Below, piece after piece: positions 45,224 through 54,517 of a stretch of DNA of 64,000 nt. Location: positions 3,720,001 to 3,784,000 of the forward strand of contig OY762824.1 of NCBI GenBank assembly GCA_963666465.1. The letters run 5' to 3'. The position numbers and the translations under genes were made by a program. The notes beneath the pieces are model-generated. The model saw nothing but the letters and a program-made list of their open reading frames with translations, was not told the origin of the DNA and did not search any database. The first letter of the stretch is position 1. The number at the start of each line of letters is the position of its first letter. Source of the DNA: VXYL01 sp963666465 (lineage in GTDB: Bacteria; Pseudomonadota; Gammaproteobacteria; Pseudomonadales; Azotimanducaceae).

Positions 45224-45520
45224 ATGCCACGCGAAGCCACTCATCCGGGCGAGGTGCTGGAAGAGGACCTCGTCGCACTCGGCATTGCGGCATGGGAACT
45301 GGCGGAAGTGCTGCAGATGCCGCCCCAGCGACTGCTGGACATCATTGCCGGGAAGAGGCCGGTGGATGCGGACACGGCACTGAGGCTCGGCCACTACTTC
45401 GACACCTCGCCGCTGTTCTGGCTGAACCTGCAGGTGCTGCATGACTTGCGGCTTGCGCGGAAGGCCGTGGGGGCGGAAGTCGAACGGCTGCCGGCTTTGG
45501 GCCCCGGGAGGCTTCGCTGA
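45224..45520 (+). CDS. higA: HigA-type antitoxin (XRE family)
   Basis: 98 residues with the HigA signature HPGEVLEEDLVALGI, a helix-turn-helix (AWELAEVLQMPPQRLLDIIAGKRPV) and TALRLGHYFDTSPLFWLNLQ. It neutralises the toxin and represses the pair. ATG 45224. Confidence 0.88.
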   Translation: MPREATHPGEVLEEDLVALGIAAWELAEVLQMPPQRLLDIIAGKRPVDADTALRLGHYFDTSPLFWLNLQVLHDLRLARKAVGAEVERLPALGPGRLR

Positions 45521-45594
45521 GGGTTCGGCGAATCGACGTGAGAGGTGCGACGCAATCGGAGGACCGTGCTCCCGATGCCCCGAAAGAGGGAACC

Positions 45595-45993
45595 CTACTC
45601 CTCGACCTTCCAGGACTCGATGTCCAGGTCATCCGGCAAAGGGATGAAGAACATCCGCACCGGACCCGCGATCACCTCGCTGGCGTGCCCCTTGCCCTCC
45701 ACAGTGTCCGGCATGAACACCTCGCCGGGGCCCCAGCGGCGGCGTTCACCGTTGCTGACGCCGATTTCCCAGATGCCCTGCATCATCACGCAGATCTGGC
45801 GGCAGGGGGCGTTGTGCCAGCCCTGGAACATGCCGACCGGGGCCTCGAACACGCGCACCGCGGGCGATGCGAAGGTGTCGCTGAACCTGAGGGCGTTGCC
45901 GAAGCCGTCGGTGGAGGCGTTGTGGACGGGGAGGTCCACCTCGTCGAAGGCGGAATTGCCGTTCGGCAGGGTGTAGAAGCGGGTGATTCGCAT
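45595..45993 (-). CDS. Cupin-domain protein
   Basis: 132 residues, one beta-barrel cupin: GWHNAPCRQICVMMQGIWEI and the second motif GPGEVFMPDTVEGKGHASEV. It probably binds a metal and a small molecule. It follows the TRAP binding-protein gene region on the same strand (14 bases apart), so a shared role in small-molecule use is possible. Confidence 0.65.
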   Translation of the reverse strand: MRITRFYTLPNGNSAFDEVDLPVHNASTDGFGNALRFSDTFASPAVRVFEAPVGMFQGWHNAPCRQICVMMQGIWEIGVSNGERRRWGPGEVFMPDTVEGKGHASEVIAGPVRMFFIPLPDDLDIESWKVEE

Positions 45994-46007
45994 GGGTGTC
46001 TCCCCGC

Positions 46008-47159
46008 TCAGCCCGGATCGCCCGCGTCCGCCCCGCCAACGCCGGTTGGAGCTGACGCGGTGCGGGAGTTGATGTAGGCCTGTTCGGAAATGGCGTGCCA
46101 GGCCTGCACACCTTCGTGGAAGGTCTGATACGAGGCGAGGATGCGCTGGGAAATCTCGTCGATCGCCACTTCCGCCAACACCTGCTCGGAAACCTCCCGC
46201 AGGCGCTGCATCACATCGTCGGGCAGCCGTCGAAGCTGGACATCGTGCTCCTCAACCAGGATCCTGAGCGCCGCGTGGTTGCGGGCGGTGAATTCGTCCA
46301 GCGTGTCCTGGTTCACCGCCCGCGTTGCGGTGACGAGAATCGCCTGGAGGTCTGCTGGCAGCGAGTCGAAGGCGTCGCGGTTGACGATGGCTTCGAGCAT
46401 GGCGCCGGGTTCGTGCCAGCCGGGATAGTAGTAGTACGTCCCCGCTTCGTGCAGGCCGAAGGCAAGGTCGTTGTAGGGCCCCACCCACTCCGTGGCATCG
46501 ATCACCCCGGTCTGCAGCGAGGTGAATATCTCGCTGCCGGGCAGGGTGACCGCCGCCGCGCCAAGGCCGTCGATGACCGCGCCTCCAAGCCCCGGCATCC
46601 GCATCTTCAGCCCCTGCATGTCGGTCACGTCGTTGATTTCGTGGTTGAACCAGCCAGCCATCTGCACCCCGGAGTTGCCCGCCGCCATGGGCACCAGGTT
46701 GAACGGCGCGTAGAGTTCCTGCCAAAGCTCCAAACCGCCGCCGTAGTGCAGCCAGGCGTTCATCTCCTGCGCCGTCATGCCGAAGGGGACGGTGGTGAAG
46801 AGGGCGGCCACCGGCAGCTTGCCGCGCCAGTAATAGGCCGCGCCGTGGCCCATCTCCGCCGTGCCGGCACTCACCGCATCGAAGACGCCGAACGCTGGCA
46901 CCAGTTCGCCATCGCCATAGACCTTGATGCTGAGCCGCCCCGCCGACATCTCACTCACAAGCTCCGCCAGCTTCTCCGGCGCGGTGCCGAGCGCCGGCAG
47001 GTTCTTGGGCCAGGTGGTGACGAGGTTCCACTCGAAGGTCTGCGCCGCCGGGGCAGGCGACGCATCCTCCCGGGCCGATTCATCCCCCGGCTCGCAACCC
47101 GCCACGAGCGCAAGGACGAACCCCCCCAGCCAACCGGTTGCCCACTTGCGTTTCAGCAT
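46008..47159 (-). CDS. TRAP transporter solute-binding lipoprotein (DctP family)
   Basis: 383 residues. Lipoprotein signal ending LALVAGC, then the DctP fold (WNLVTTWPKNLPAL, FGVFDAVSAGTAEMGHGAAYYW, GSEIFTSLQTGVIDATEWVGPYND). The pattern matches the TAXI/DctP branch with a calcium or lactate/2-oxoacid ligand in some members; the ligand here is unknown. No DctQ or DctM membrane subunits lie nearby. ATG 47159 follows GGAGAGGG. Confidence 0.88.
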   Translation of the reverse strand: MLKRKWATGWLGGFVLALVAGCEPGDESAREDASPAPAAQTFEWNLVTTWPKNLPALGTAPEKLAELVSEMSAGRLSIKVYGDGELVPAFGVFDAVSAGTAEMGHGAAYYWRGKLPVAALFTTVPFGMTAQEMNAWLHYGGGLELWQELYAPFNLVPMAAGNSGVQMAGWFNHEINDVTDMQGLKMRMPGLGGAVIDGLGAAAVTLPGSEIFTSLQTGVIDATEWVGPYNDLAFGLHEAGTYYYYPGWHEPGAMLEAIVNRDAFDSLPADLQAILVTATRAVNQDTLDEFTARNHAALRILVEEHDVQLRRLPDDVMQRLREVSEQVLAEVAIDEISQRILASYQTFHEGVQAWHAISEQAYINSRTASAPTGVGGADAGDPG

Positions 47160-47182
47160 TTCAAACCCTCTCCCATCCCGGC

Positions 47183-47362
47183 AGTGTCTCACTTTGGCTT
47201 GTGCAGTGTCTGGCGCCGCCCCCCGGAGGGAGGGGGTCCCCCGGATGGAAGGTGTCCCTCGGGGAGGGCATCCCTCGGGGGGAGGGCGTCCCGCCCTCCA
47301 CCGCGCCGCAAGGCGCGCAGGGCAGAATGCCCTCGCCCCAAGGGAGGCCCCTTGCCGCAGCG
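47183..47362 (-). repeat. Family B element, one end only
   Basis: AGTGTCTCACTTTGGCTTGT (the right end of the family, on the other strand), then the GC-rich interior with GGAGGGCGTCCCGCCCTCC. The opposite end is missing. It lies between uvrD and the TRAP gene. Confidence 0.75.
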
Positions 47363-47371
47363 GCTCGACCG

Positions 47372-49573
47372 TCATTGTCCCACGACCTCGAGCTGGGCGT
47401 AGGACAGCATGAGCCACTTCGGGCCGATGTGGCGGGCGAAGTTCACCTGGACGCGGGTGCGGTCGCCACCGCCTTCGCTTTGCAGCACCACCCCCTCGCC
47501 GAACTTGGGATGCCGCACCATTGCGCCGATGCGGATGCCGTCCATGTCTGACTCCGCGGCCGGCGCTCGGCCCTGCCTGGCGCCCGGCCGGAAGCGCTGC
47601 GCCACTTCGCCGCGCAAGCGCACTTCCTCCAGCGTCTCCTCCGGCACCTCTTGCAGGAAGCGCGACGGCCGGTTGTGCGTCTCCATGCCCCGCATCCGCC
47701 GCGCCTCGGCGTGGGTGAGATAGAGCTGCTTCATGGCGCGGGTGATGCCGACGTAGGCGAGGCGGCGCTCTTCCTCCATGCGCCCCGGCTCTTCGGCGCT
47801 GCGCATGTTGGGGAACAGTCCTTCCTCCATTCCGGCCATGAAGACGAGGGGAAACTCGAGTCCCTTGGCGGAGTGCAGGGTCATCATCTGCACGGCCGGA
47901 CCGTCCTGCTGATGATCGCCGCTTTCGAGCGCGGCTTGATCGAGAAACTCCTCCAGGGTCGAGCGCTGGTCGGTCTCCTCGCCGGATTCGGTGAGCGGAA
48001 ACACCACCCCGCCCTCGAACTGGCGACAGGCGGTGACGAGTTCTTCGAGGTTCTCCCGGCGGGCAGTTCCGCGCTCGCCTCGCTCCTTGGCGTGGTATTC
48101 GAGAAGCCCCGTAACATCCAGACAATGCTCGCAAATCTCCCACAGCGGAGCACTCTCTACCTGCTCCGCCATGCCATCGATCAGTTCCATGAAGCTTCGC
48201 AGCGCATTGGCTGCCCGGCCGCGCAAGCCGCCGCCGGCGATGGCTTCCTTGCAGGCCTGCCACATCGACCTTCGCGCCTCTCGCGCCACGGCACGCACGC
48301 GCTCGATGGTGCGGTCGCCAATGCCCCGAGGCGGCGTGTTGACGACACGCTCAAAGGCCACGTCTGAATGGCGGTCGTACAACAGCCGCATGTAGGCGAG
48401 GGCGTTGCGGATTTCCATGCGCTCGAAGAACCGCATCCCGCCGTAGATGCGATAGGGAATGTCGCGGCGCAGGAACGCCTCCTCGATCACCCGCGACTGG
48501 GCGTTGGAGCGATAGAGCACCGCCACCTCGGCGGGGCTTGCACCGCCGTCGATCCAGGCTTGGGTGCGGTCGGCGATGAAGCGCGCCTCTTCCAAGTCGT
48601 TGAAGGCGGAATAGACCAGGATAGGATCGCCGTCGGTGGATTCGGTCCAAAGCTCCTTGCCAAGGCGGCCCAGGTTCTTGTCGATGAGTCCGTTGGCGGC
48701 CTTGAGAATGGTGCCGGTGGAACGGTAGTTCTGCTCCAGGCGGATGATGCGCACATCCGGCAGGTCTTGGGTGTAGGCGTGGATGTTCTCGATCTTCGCG
48801 CCGCGCCAGCCATAGATGGACTGGTCATCGTCGCCCACCGCCATGACGTGGCCGTCGCGCCCGGCGAGCGCCTTCAGCCAGCGGTACTGGGTGGCGTTGG
48901 TGTCTTGGAACTCGTCCACCAAGAGGTGGCGGAAGCGGCGCTGGTAGTGATCGAGCAGCTCGGCGTTCTCCAGCCACAGCTCGTAGCTGCGCAGCAGCAG
49001 CTCGGCGAAATCCACCAACCCGCCTTGCTGGCAAAGCTCCTCATAGGCTTCGTACACCTTCTTGTGGGTGACGACGAAGAGGTCATCGGAAAGCGGCAAG
49101 TCGGCAGCGCGCAGCCCTTCGTCCTTCTGCGCGTTGATGAACCAGGCAGCCTGCCGAGGCGGCCAGCGCTTTTCGTCCAGATCCATCGACCGCATCACCC
49201 GCTTCACCAACCGAAGCTGGTCGTCCGCATCGAGAATCTGAAAGTTGTCGGGCAGCCCCGCATCGCGGTTGTTGATGCGCAAGAGCCGGTGGGCGATGCC
49301 GTGAAAGGTGCCCACCCACATGGCGCGAGCAGGTATGTTCAGCAGCCGCTCGGCCCGTCCCCGCATCTCCGCCGCCGCCTTGTTGGTGAACGTGACGGCC
49401 ATCACGCCCCCCGGCGAAACCCCCTCCGCCTCCACCAGCCACGCAATGCGATGCACCAGCACCCGCGTCTTGCCGCTGCCAGCCCCAGCCACCACCAGCA
49501 GGTTGCCGACCGGCGCAGTCACCGCCTCCCGCTGCCGGTCGTTGAGACCCTCGATGATGTGGGTGACATCCAC
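47372..49573 (-). CDS. uvrD: DNA helicase II UvrD
   Basis: 3'-5' helicase in nucleotide excision and mismatch repair. 733 residues with all SF1A motifs: AGAGSGKTRVL (I), TFTNKAAAEM, VDEFQDTN (II), GDDDQSIYGWRGA (III), RLEQNYRST (IV), TLHSAKGLEFPLVF (V), YVGITRAMKQLYL (VI). The C-terminus holds the RNA-polymerase-binding Tudor-like segment (VRHPKFGEGVVL). Start GTG 49573 (M-DVTHIIEGLNDRQREAV) matches E. coli UvrD. Confidence 0.97.
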   Translation of the reverse strand: MDVTHIIEGLNDRQREAVTAPVGNLLVVAGAGSGKTRVLVHRIAWLVEAEGVSPGGVMAVTFTNKAAAEMRGRAERLLNIPARAMWVGTFHGIAHRLLRINNRDAGLPDNFQILDADDQLRLVKRVMRSMDLDEKRWPPRQAAWFINAQKDEGLRAADLPLSDDLFVVTHKKVYEAYEELCQQGGLVDFAELLLRSYELWLENAELLDHYQRRFRHLLVDEFQDTNATQYRWLKALAGRDGHVMAVGDDDQSIYGWRGAKIENIHAYTQDLPDVRIIRLEQNYRSTGTILKAANGLIDKNLGRLGKELWTESTDGDPILVYSAFNDLEEARFIADRTQAWIDGGASPAEVAVLYRSNAQSRVIEEAFLRRDIPYRIYGGMRFFERMEIRNALAYMRLLYDRHSDVAFERVVNTPPRGIGDRTIERVRAVAREARRSMWQACKEAIAGGGLRGRAANALRSFMELIDGMAEQVESAPLWEICEHCLDVTGLLEYHAKERGERGTARRENLEELVTACRQFEGGVVFPLTESGEETDQRSTLEEFLDQAALESGDHQQDGPAVQMMTLHSAKGLEFPLVFMAGMEEGLFPNMRSAEEPGRMEEERRLAYVGITRAMKQLYLTHAEARRMRGMETHNRPSRFLQEVPEETLEEVRLRGEVAQRFRPGARQGRAPAAESDMDGIRIGAMVRHPKFGEGVVLQSEGGGDRTRVQVNFARHIGPKWLMLSYAQLEVVGQ

Positions 49574-49715
49574 CCCAATGCACCCCTTGCCGTGCCCCCT
49601 CGGCGAATGCGCGAATTGTGGCACGGAAGTTCCGTTCGGGCCTGGCGGCGAGGAGAATGAGTCCCTCGCATTGGGCCGCAGGGCGCGCCGTCGTCTGCCC
49701 AGGCAGGAAATGCTT

Positions 49716-49802
49716 GCATGGAAGTACGCCCCAGCGATGGGGGAATGCCGGTACTTCCTTACGCGTCAGCGGTCGGGGATGCTTCCCCGGCTGAAGGCTC
49801 CT
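49716..49802 (+). repeat. Family D unit, single copy
   Basis: GCATGGAAGTACGCCCC...GGTCGGGGATGCTTCCCCGG-CTGAAGGCTCC, about 88 bp, clearly related to the two tandem units at 55407-55587. The rest of the 49574-49895 gap shows no gene. Confidence 0.75.
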
Positions 49803-49895
49803 GGGCGCACGCTCGCCGGCAGTGTCCGTTGAGCAACATCCCAAGCGTGCCACGCCGCGCCTTTCTCGCCATGGTCATTCGACCGCGCCGAAAGG

Positions 49896-50558
49896 ATGTA
49901 CGATTGCGAAATGCAACTCGCGCCCGACCAGATCCGCGTCATCGGCTGTCTCATGGAGAAGGCCGTCACGACTCCCGAGCAATGCCCCTTGACGCTGAAC
50001 GCGCTCATCGCCGCCTGCAATCAGAAATCCAGCCGCGAGCCGGTGATGGCGCTCGGTCGCGCCGCCGTGGCGAGCATCGCCGACGGGCTTGCCGAGGATC
50101 GCCTCGTCGTCCGCGAGCAGAATTTCAGGAGCGGTGTGGTGAAGTACCAGCAGCGCTTCTGCAACACGCCCTTCAGCGACCGGCAGTTCACCGACGAGGA
50201 ATATGCGGTGATGTGCGTGCTGATGCTGCGCGGCCCGCAGACCCCGGGCGAACTGCGCACGCGGTGCAATCGCCTGCACGCCTTCGCGGACAACGAAGCC
50301 GTCGCACAGACGCTCCGTGGCCTCATGGCCGCCGACCGCGAGGACGGCGGCCCCGTCGTCGCCCGTCTGCCACGTGTGCCAGGGCGCCACGACCACCAAT
50401 ACGCGCATCGGTTCTCGGGGGCCGTGGAGTCCGTTCCGGCGGACGAGCCGACGTTGGCGCCCCCACCGCGGCACGGCGCCTTGGCCGAATTGGAACTCCG
50501 TGTAAGCGCCCTCGAACAGAAACTCGCAGCCCTCAAGCAGCATCTGGGCATGGAGTAG
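49896..50558 (+). CDS. YceH/DUF480 family protein
   Basis: 220 residues with two winged-helix domains; RVIGCLMEKAVTTPEQCPLTLNALIAACNQ is the family signature and the C-terminal 25 residues form a short coiled coil (ELELRVSALEQKLAALKQ). Function unknown; DNA binding is likely from the fold. ATG 49896 is taken, but ATG 49911 is equally possible. Confidence 0.85.
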   Translation: MYDCEMQLAPDQIRVIGCLMEKAVTTPEQCPLTLNALIAACNQKSSREPVMALGRAAVASIADGLAEDRLVVREQNFRSGVVKYQQRFCNTPFSDRQFTDEEYAVMCVLMLRGPQTPGELRTRCNRLHAFADNEAVAQTLRGLMAADREDGGPVVARLPRVPGRHDHQYAHRFSGAVESVPADEPTLAPPPRHGALAELELRVSALEQKLAALKQHLGME

Positions 50559-50763
50559 CTCGCCGGTCGAGTGGCTGGCCGGCCGTTCCTCGGCAGGGGT
50601 GCCCGGCCCGGATGTCCGCCGCGAGTGTCGGCCCTCGCGAGCATCCGGAGACCACCCATCGCACGACCGAAACGATGCCAGGGTTCCGGCAGTGGGACAC
50701 ACACTCAGTGCTTGTGCGCCATCGACCATTGGGCCTGTGGGACGGAATGTTTGTGTGTCTGGT

Positions 50764-53511
50764 TTACTCCGCGAAGTCGCCGCCGCGGAAGATGGAGATT
50801 CCGTCCAGAGAGATGTGGCGGCGCATGACTTCCCGGATCCCCCCCGGGGTCAGTTCCGCGATCCTGGCTTCGTGGGCGATGGTGAAGTCCATTGTGCGGT
50901 CGAAGTAGAGGTTGTTGGCCAGGGTTCCGGCCACCGCCGCGTCGTTGGCGCGCTGGTTGCGGGCGATGTCCAGGTAGCCGCTCTTGGCCGCGTCCACTTC
51001 CTCCTGGGTGAAGCCTTCCTCCAGCGCCTTGGTGACTTCCTCCTTGAAGGCGGCGACCACCTTGTCGCCGTTCTCCGGGGCGAAGATGGCGTAGGTGAGG
51101 AAGAGGCCCGCCTCGTCGATGGGGTGGGCCTGGAATTGCGAGCCGACGGCGTAGGAGAGGCCCTCTTCCTGGCGGATGCGCTTGGCGAGGCGCGAGTTCA
51201 GGAAACCGCCGCCGAGCATGAAGTTGCCGAGGGTCATGGCGGCGTAGTCCGGGTGCGAATCGCTCATGGGGAACGTCGTGACGGCGAACATGAAGGCGTT
51301 TGCCTTGTCGGGGGTCTCGATGTCCGTGGCGACGGTTTCCACCGGAACGTGGGGATCGGCGAGGCGCTCGTAGGGCTCGCCGGCATCCCAGTCGCCGAAC
51401 AGCTCTTCGAGCAAGGCGGCGATTTCGTCGGGATCGAAGTCGCCGACGAGGGCGAGCGTCGCCGCTTCGGCGCCATAGACGGCCTCGTGGAAGACGCGGG
51501 CATCTTCCACCGTGACGGCGTTCAGACGTTCGATCTGCTCGTCGAAGGTAGGCGTGTAGAGCGGATGGTCGCTGCTGTCGCGGGGGCTGATGTGCCGCGA
51601 CATGGCGAGCGACACCAGCGCCTGCGGTTCCGATCGCTGCGCTTCGATGCCGGCGAGGGTCTCTTGCCGCAGCGTCTCGAACTCGCCCTCGTCGAAGGTT
51701 GGCTGCTTGAGGATTTCCGCACCGAGGCGAAGCACGTCCGGCAGGCTCTCGCGCACGGTCACCAGGCTGCCGCCGGCGCCGAACACGCTGCCCGACAGAT
51801 TGGCTTGGGTCTTGAGCCGATCCAGCTCGTCGCTGATCTCCTGGCGCGAGCGATTGACGGTGCCGCGCATGAGCATGGAGGCGGCGATTTGGGCGGCGGT
51901 GGCCTTGCCCCGAAGCGCATCTTCGTTGCCGCCCCGGAAGGTGAAGCGAACGCTCACGGCATCGCCGCGGTTCTCCTTGGCGAGCATGGCGACCTGCATG
52001 CCGCCCGAGAGGGTGATCTTGCGGGTGCGCGCCTCGATGTTCTGTGGCGTCGGCTCGAAGGCTTCACCCTCGGCGACGGCCTCGCGGCCCGTGTAGCCCG
52101 CGACCACCTCGGCCACAACCGGCGGCGGAGGCACTTCGGCGCGTGGCGGGGTTTCCTCGGTGGGGTGGAAGAAGCCGAGCGTGCGGTTGGATTCGAGGAG
52201 GTAGGCTTGCGCCACGCGATGCACGTCCGCCGGGGTCACCTGTTCGAGGCGGTCGCGGTCGATGAAGATGAGGCGCCAGTCGCCCATTGCGGCCCATTCG
52301 CTGAGGCTGAGGGCGATGAACTGCGGGTTGTTGAAGGCCAGCTCGATGTTGGAGCGGTAGTAGGTCTTGGCGCGCTCCACCTCTTCCTCGGTGGGCGGCT
52401 CGGCGGCGAGTTCGTCGAAGGTGGCGAGCAGGGCTTCGGTGGCGTCGTCGAGCGAGTCTTCGAGGCGCACTTCGGCATCGCCAATGAGGAGGCCCGGTTC
52501 GCGCATCTGGAAGGCATAGGAGGAAACACGGGCCGCGAGGCCGGGCTCCACCAAGTTGGTGTAGAGGCGACCGGCGGGCTCGTTGCCGAGGATGTGATTC
52601 AGCACCTTGGTGGCGGCGAAGTCTTCGTGGCTGCCGGCCGGCACGTGGAAGGCGGCCATGGCGATCTGCACGTCGCCGACGCGGCGCAGGCTCACCGTGC
52701 GCTCGCCGTCCTGGGCGGGTTCTGCCGTATAGGTGGGGAAGAGCTGGTTGGCGCCGGTGCGGTCTGGGCGGGGGATCGGGCCAAACTCCTGCGCCACCAG
52801 TTCGATTGCGCGCTCCGGCTCGAAGCGTCCGGCGACGACCAGCACGGCGTTGTCGGGTTGGTAGTACTTGCGGTAGAAGGCCTGCAGGCGGTCGATGGGC
52901 ACGCTCTCCACGTCGGAACGGGCGCCTATGGTGGAGTTGCCGTAGTTGTGCCAGAGGTAGGCGGTGGAGGCGACCCGTGCAGACAGGATGCGCGACGGGC
53001 TGTTCTCGCCTCGTTCCATTTCGTTGCGCACCACGGTCATCTCGGACTCGAGATCCTCGGCACTGATGAACGAGTTGATCATGCGATCGGCTTCGAGGTC
53101 CAGCGCCCAGGCGAGGTTGTCGTCGGTGGCAGGGAAGGTCTCAAAGTAGTTGGTGCGGTCGAGCCAGGTGGTGCCGTTGGGGAAGGCGCCGCGTTCCGTG
53201 AGTTCGTCGTCGATGTTGGGGTGATCCGGCGTGCCCTTGAAGACGAGGTGCTCGAGCAGGTGCGCCATGCCGGTCTCGCCGTAGGCCTCGTGCCTGGAGC
53301 CGACCAGGTAGGTGATGTTCACGGTGATCTGCTGCTTGCTCTGATCGGGGAAGAGGAGGAACTTGAGGCCGTTGTCGAGCTCGTATTCGGTGATGCCCTC
53401 GACGGAAGCCATCTCGGTGACCCCTTCGGGGAGCTCGGCGGCAGTGAGCTGCCCGACCCAGGCAGAGCAGACGAACGCAATGGCGGCGAGAAAGACGGCG
53501 GGCTTTCGCAT
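50764..53511 (-). CDS. Exported M16 family zinc protease (two-domain)
   Basis: 915 residues with signal peptide (AVFLAAIAFVCSAWVGQLTAA). The inverted zinc motif HLLEH is at 84-88 and the third ligand is E164 in VRNEMERG, 76 residues on. The second half (from about 480) repeats the M16 fold without the motif, the usual pitrilysin-like arrangement of active plus inactive halves. Periplasmic processing or breakdown of peptides is likely. ATG 53511 follows GAGGAG. Confidence 0.92.
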   Translation of the reverse strand: MRKPAVFLAAIAFVCSAWVGQLTAAELPEGVTEMASVEGITEYELDNGLKFLLFPDQSKQQITVNITYLVGSRHEAYGETGMAHLLEHLVFKGTPDHPNIDDELTERGAFPNGTTWLDRTNYFETFPATDDNLAWALDLEADRMINSFISAEDLESEMTVVRNEMERGENSPSRILSARVASTAYLWHNYGNSTIGARSDVESVPIDRLQAFYRKYYQPDNAVLVVAGRFEPERAIELVAQEFGPIPRPDRTGANQLFPTYTAEPAQDGERTVSLRRVGDVQIAMAAFHVPAGSHEDFAATKVLNHILGNEPAGRLYTNLVEPGLAARVSSYAFQMREPGLLIGDAEVRLEDSLDDATEALLATFDELAAEPPTEEEVERAKTYYRSNIELAFNNPQFIALSLSEWAAMGDWRLIFIDRDRLEQVTPADVHRVAQAYLLESNRTLGFFHPTEETPPRAEVPPPPVVAEVVAGYTGREAVAEGEAFEPTPQNIEARTRKITLSGGMQVAMLAKENRGDAVSVRFTFRGGNEDALRGKATAAQIAASMLMRGTVNRSRQEISDELDRLKTQANLSGSVFGAGGSLVTVRESLPDVLRLGAEILKQPTFDEGEFETLRQETLAGIEAQRSEPQALVSLAMSRHISPRDSSDHPLYTPTFDEQIERLNAVTVEDARVFHEAVYGAEAATLALVGDFDPDEIAALLEELFGDWDAGEPYERLADPHVPVETVATDIETPDKANAFMFAVTTFPMSDSHPDYAAMTLGNFMLGGGFLNSRLAKRIRQEEGLSYAVGSQFQAHPIDEAGLFLTYAIFAPENGDKVVAAFKEEVTKALEEGFTQEEVDAAKSGYLDIARNQRANDAAVAGTLANNLYFDRTMDFTIAHEARIAELTPGGIREVMRRHISLDGISIFRGGDFAE

Positions 53512-53639
53512 GGAATCGCTCCTCAAGTGGCGGGTGCCGGCAGGAAAATCGCGGGGCGCAAACCTTATCACATGGCTTGGCGGCGCTGTTTGGATTGCAC
53601 GCCCTGGCGGCGCAGGGAGGGCGAGACGCCCTCCCTGCA

Positions 53640-53715
53640 AGGAGTGTGGCCAGCAGTTGCACAGCAACTGCCGACGCGCCCGTCAGGGTGCGCCAGGAGC
53701 CTGCGCCGTACAAGC
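53640..53715. repeat. Family C fragment
   Basis: GCAGTTGCACAGCAACTGC hairpin, GACGCGCCCGTCAGGGTGCG and CCAGGAGCCTGCGCCGT, as in the ftsX-internal element. It starts the accessory region; 53716-53877 shows nothing recognisable. Confidence 0.65.
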
Positions 53716-53877
53716 GTTTGAAGTAGGACGGTCTGCGTTTATCTGCAACGGTCTGCGCCTCTGATCGTCCACAAATATATTCTGTTATCAATCAGATAAG
53801 GTCGTTATCGACCGTGCAACAAGGTGCCATCCAGTGTCATTGGACGGCCGAGTAGGCGGGGGCATTACTGCGCCCCG

Positions 53878-54069
53878 CCCCTCACAGATCCGAGCGTGCG
53901 CAATTGACGCACTCGGTTCCTCACCTGACAGCTTCGCTCACGAAGCGGTGCCACGGGCGCGTGATCCGGGCTGGCGGCAGGGGGTGGCGTCGGAGAACTT
54001 CGTTCATCCGATCCCAGTTCAGGCGCCGGAGGCGGTCGCGGCGTGCGAGCCACTTGCGCCAGGTGCGAG
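53878..54069 (-). pseudogene. 3' tail of a group II intron (maturase end plus domain V-like hairpin)
   Basis: On the minus strand 54069-53921 encodes RTWRKWLARRDRLRRLNW...RRHPLPPARI-TRPWHRF and a stop: the C-terminal (domain X side) end of a group II intron reverse transcriptase. About 10-45 bases on comes CCGAGTGCG...CGCACGCTCGG with a two-base bulge, then GTGAGGGG, the pattern of intron domain V. All upstream intron sequence is gone; the break coincides with the integrase fragment. Confidence 0.6.
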
Positions 54070-54146
54070 CCACCTGGGACGAGTTCGATGTCGAGGCGGC
54101 GGTGTGGACGGTACCGGAGGCGCACATGAAGCGCTACCGGCCCCGC
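54069..54146 (+). pseudogene. Fragment of a tyrosine recombinase (P4-type integrase)
   Basis: Reads ATWDEFDVEAAVWTVPEAHM-KRYRPRA, matching the segment 'W-x-E-[FI]-D-x2-x-A-x-W-T-[IV]-P-x2-x-M-K' just before the first catalytic arginine region of prophage/island integrases. Only about 26 residues survive. It suggests a former genomic island boundary. Confidence 0.55.
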
Positions 54147-54220
54147 GCGATGGTCGGATCAGTGACGGTGATGTAGCGGAGCATTGACGGAATCGTGAAC
54201 CGAGGTTTACAGTCGATCCG

Positions 54221-54517
54221 ATGGGCGAAGTGATCGAAAGCGCCACCTTCCGGCGCTGGATTGGCGGCCTGAAGGACCGCGCCGGCGTGGCGCGGATCAA
54301 CGCGCGCCTGCGCAACGTCTCGCTGGGCAACGCGGGGGATACCAGAATGCTGGACGGCGGCGTGTTCGAGATGCGCGTCCACCACGGACCGGGCTACCGC
54401 CTGTACTGCCTGCGGGACGGCGATGCGGTGGTGGTGCTGTGCGGCGGCGACAAGGGCAGCCAGCCACGGGACATGGAACGTGCCGGGCGGCTGGCGAACG
54501 AGTGGAGGCGGAGATGA
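54221..54517 (+). CDS. RelE/ParE-superfamily toxin (addiction-module killer)
   Basis: 98 residues: FRRWIGGLKDRAGVARINARLRN, GNAGDTRMLDGGVFEMRVHHGPGYRLYC and LCGGDKGSQPRDME, the pattern of the HigB-like killer proteins paired with HTH antidotes. Likely an mRNA interferase or gyrase-type toxin. It overlaps the antitoxin by 4 bases. Confidence 0.88.
   Translation: MGEVIESATFRRWIGGLKDRAGVARINARLRNVSLGNAGDTRMLDGGVFEMRVHHGPGYRLYCLRDGDAVVVLCGGDKGSQPRDMERAGRLANEWRRR

Noticed and set aside
44686..45240. Minus-strand frame overlapping higB
   Set aside because: Runs opposite the higB gene and has no recognisable domain.
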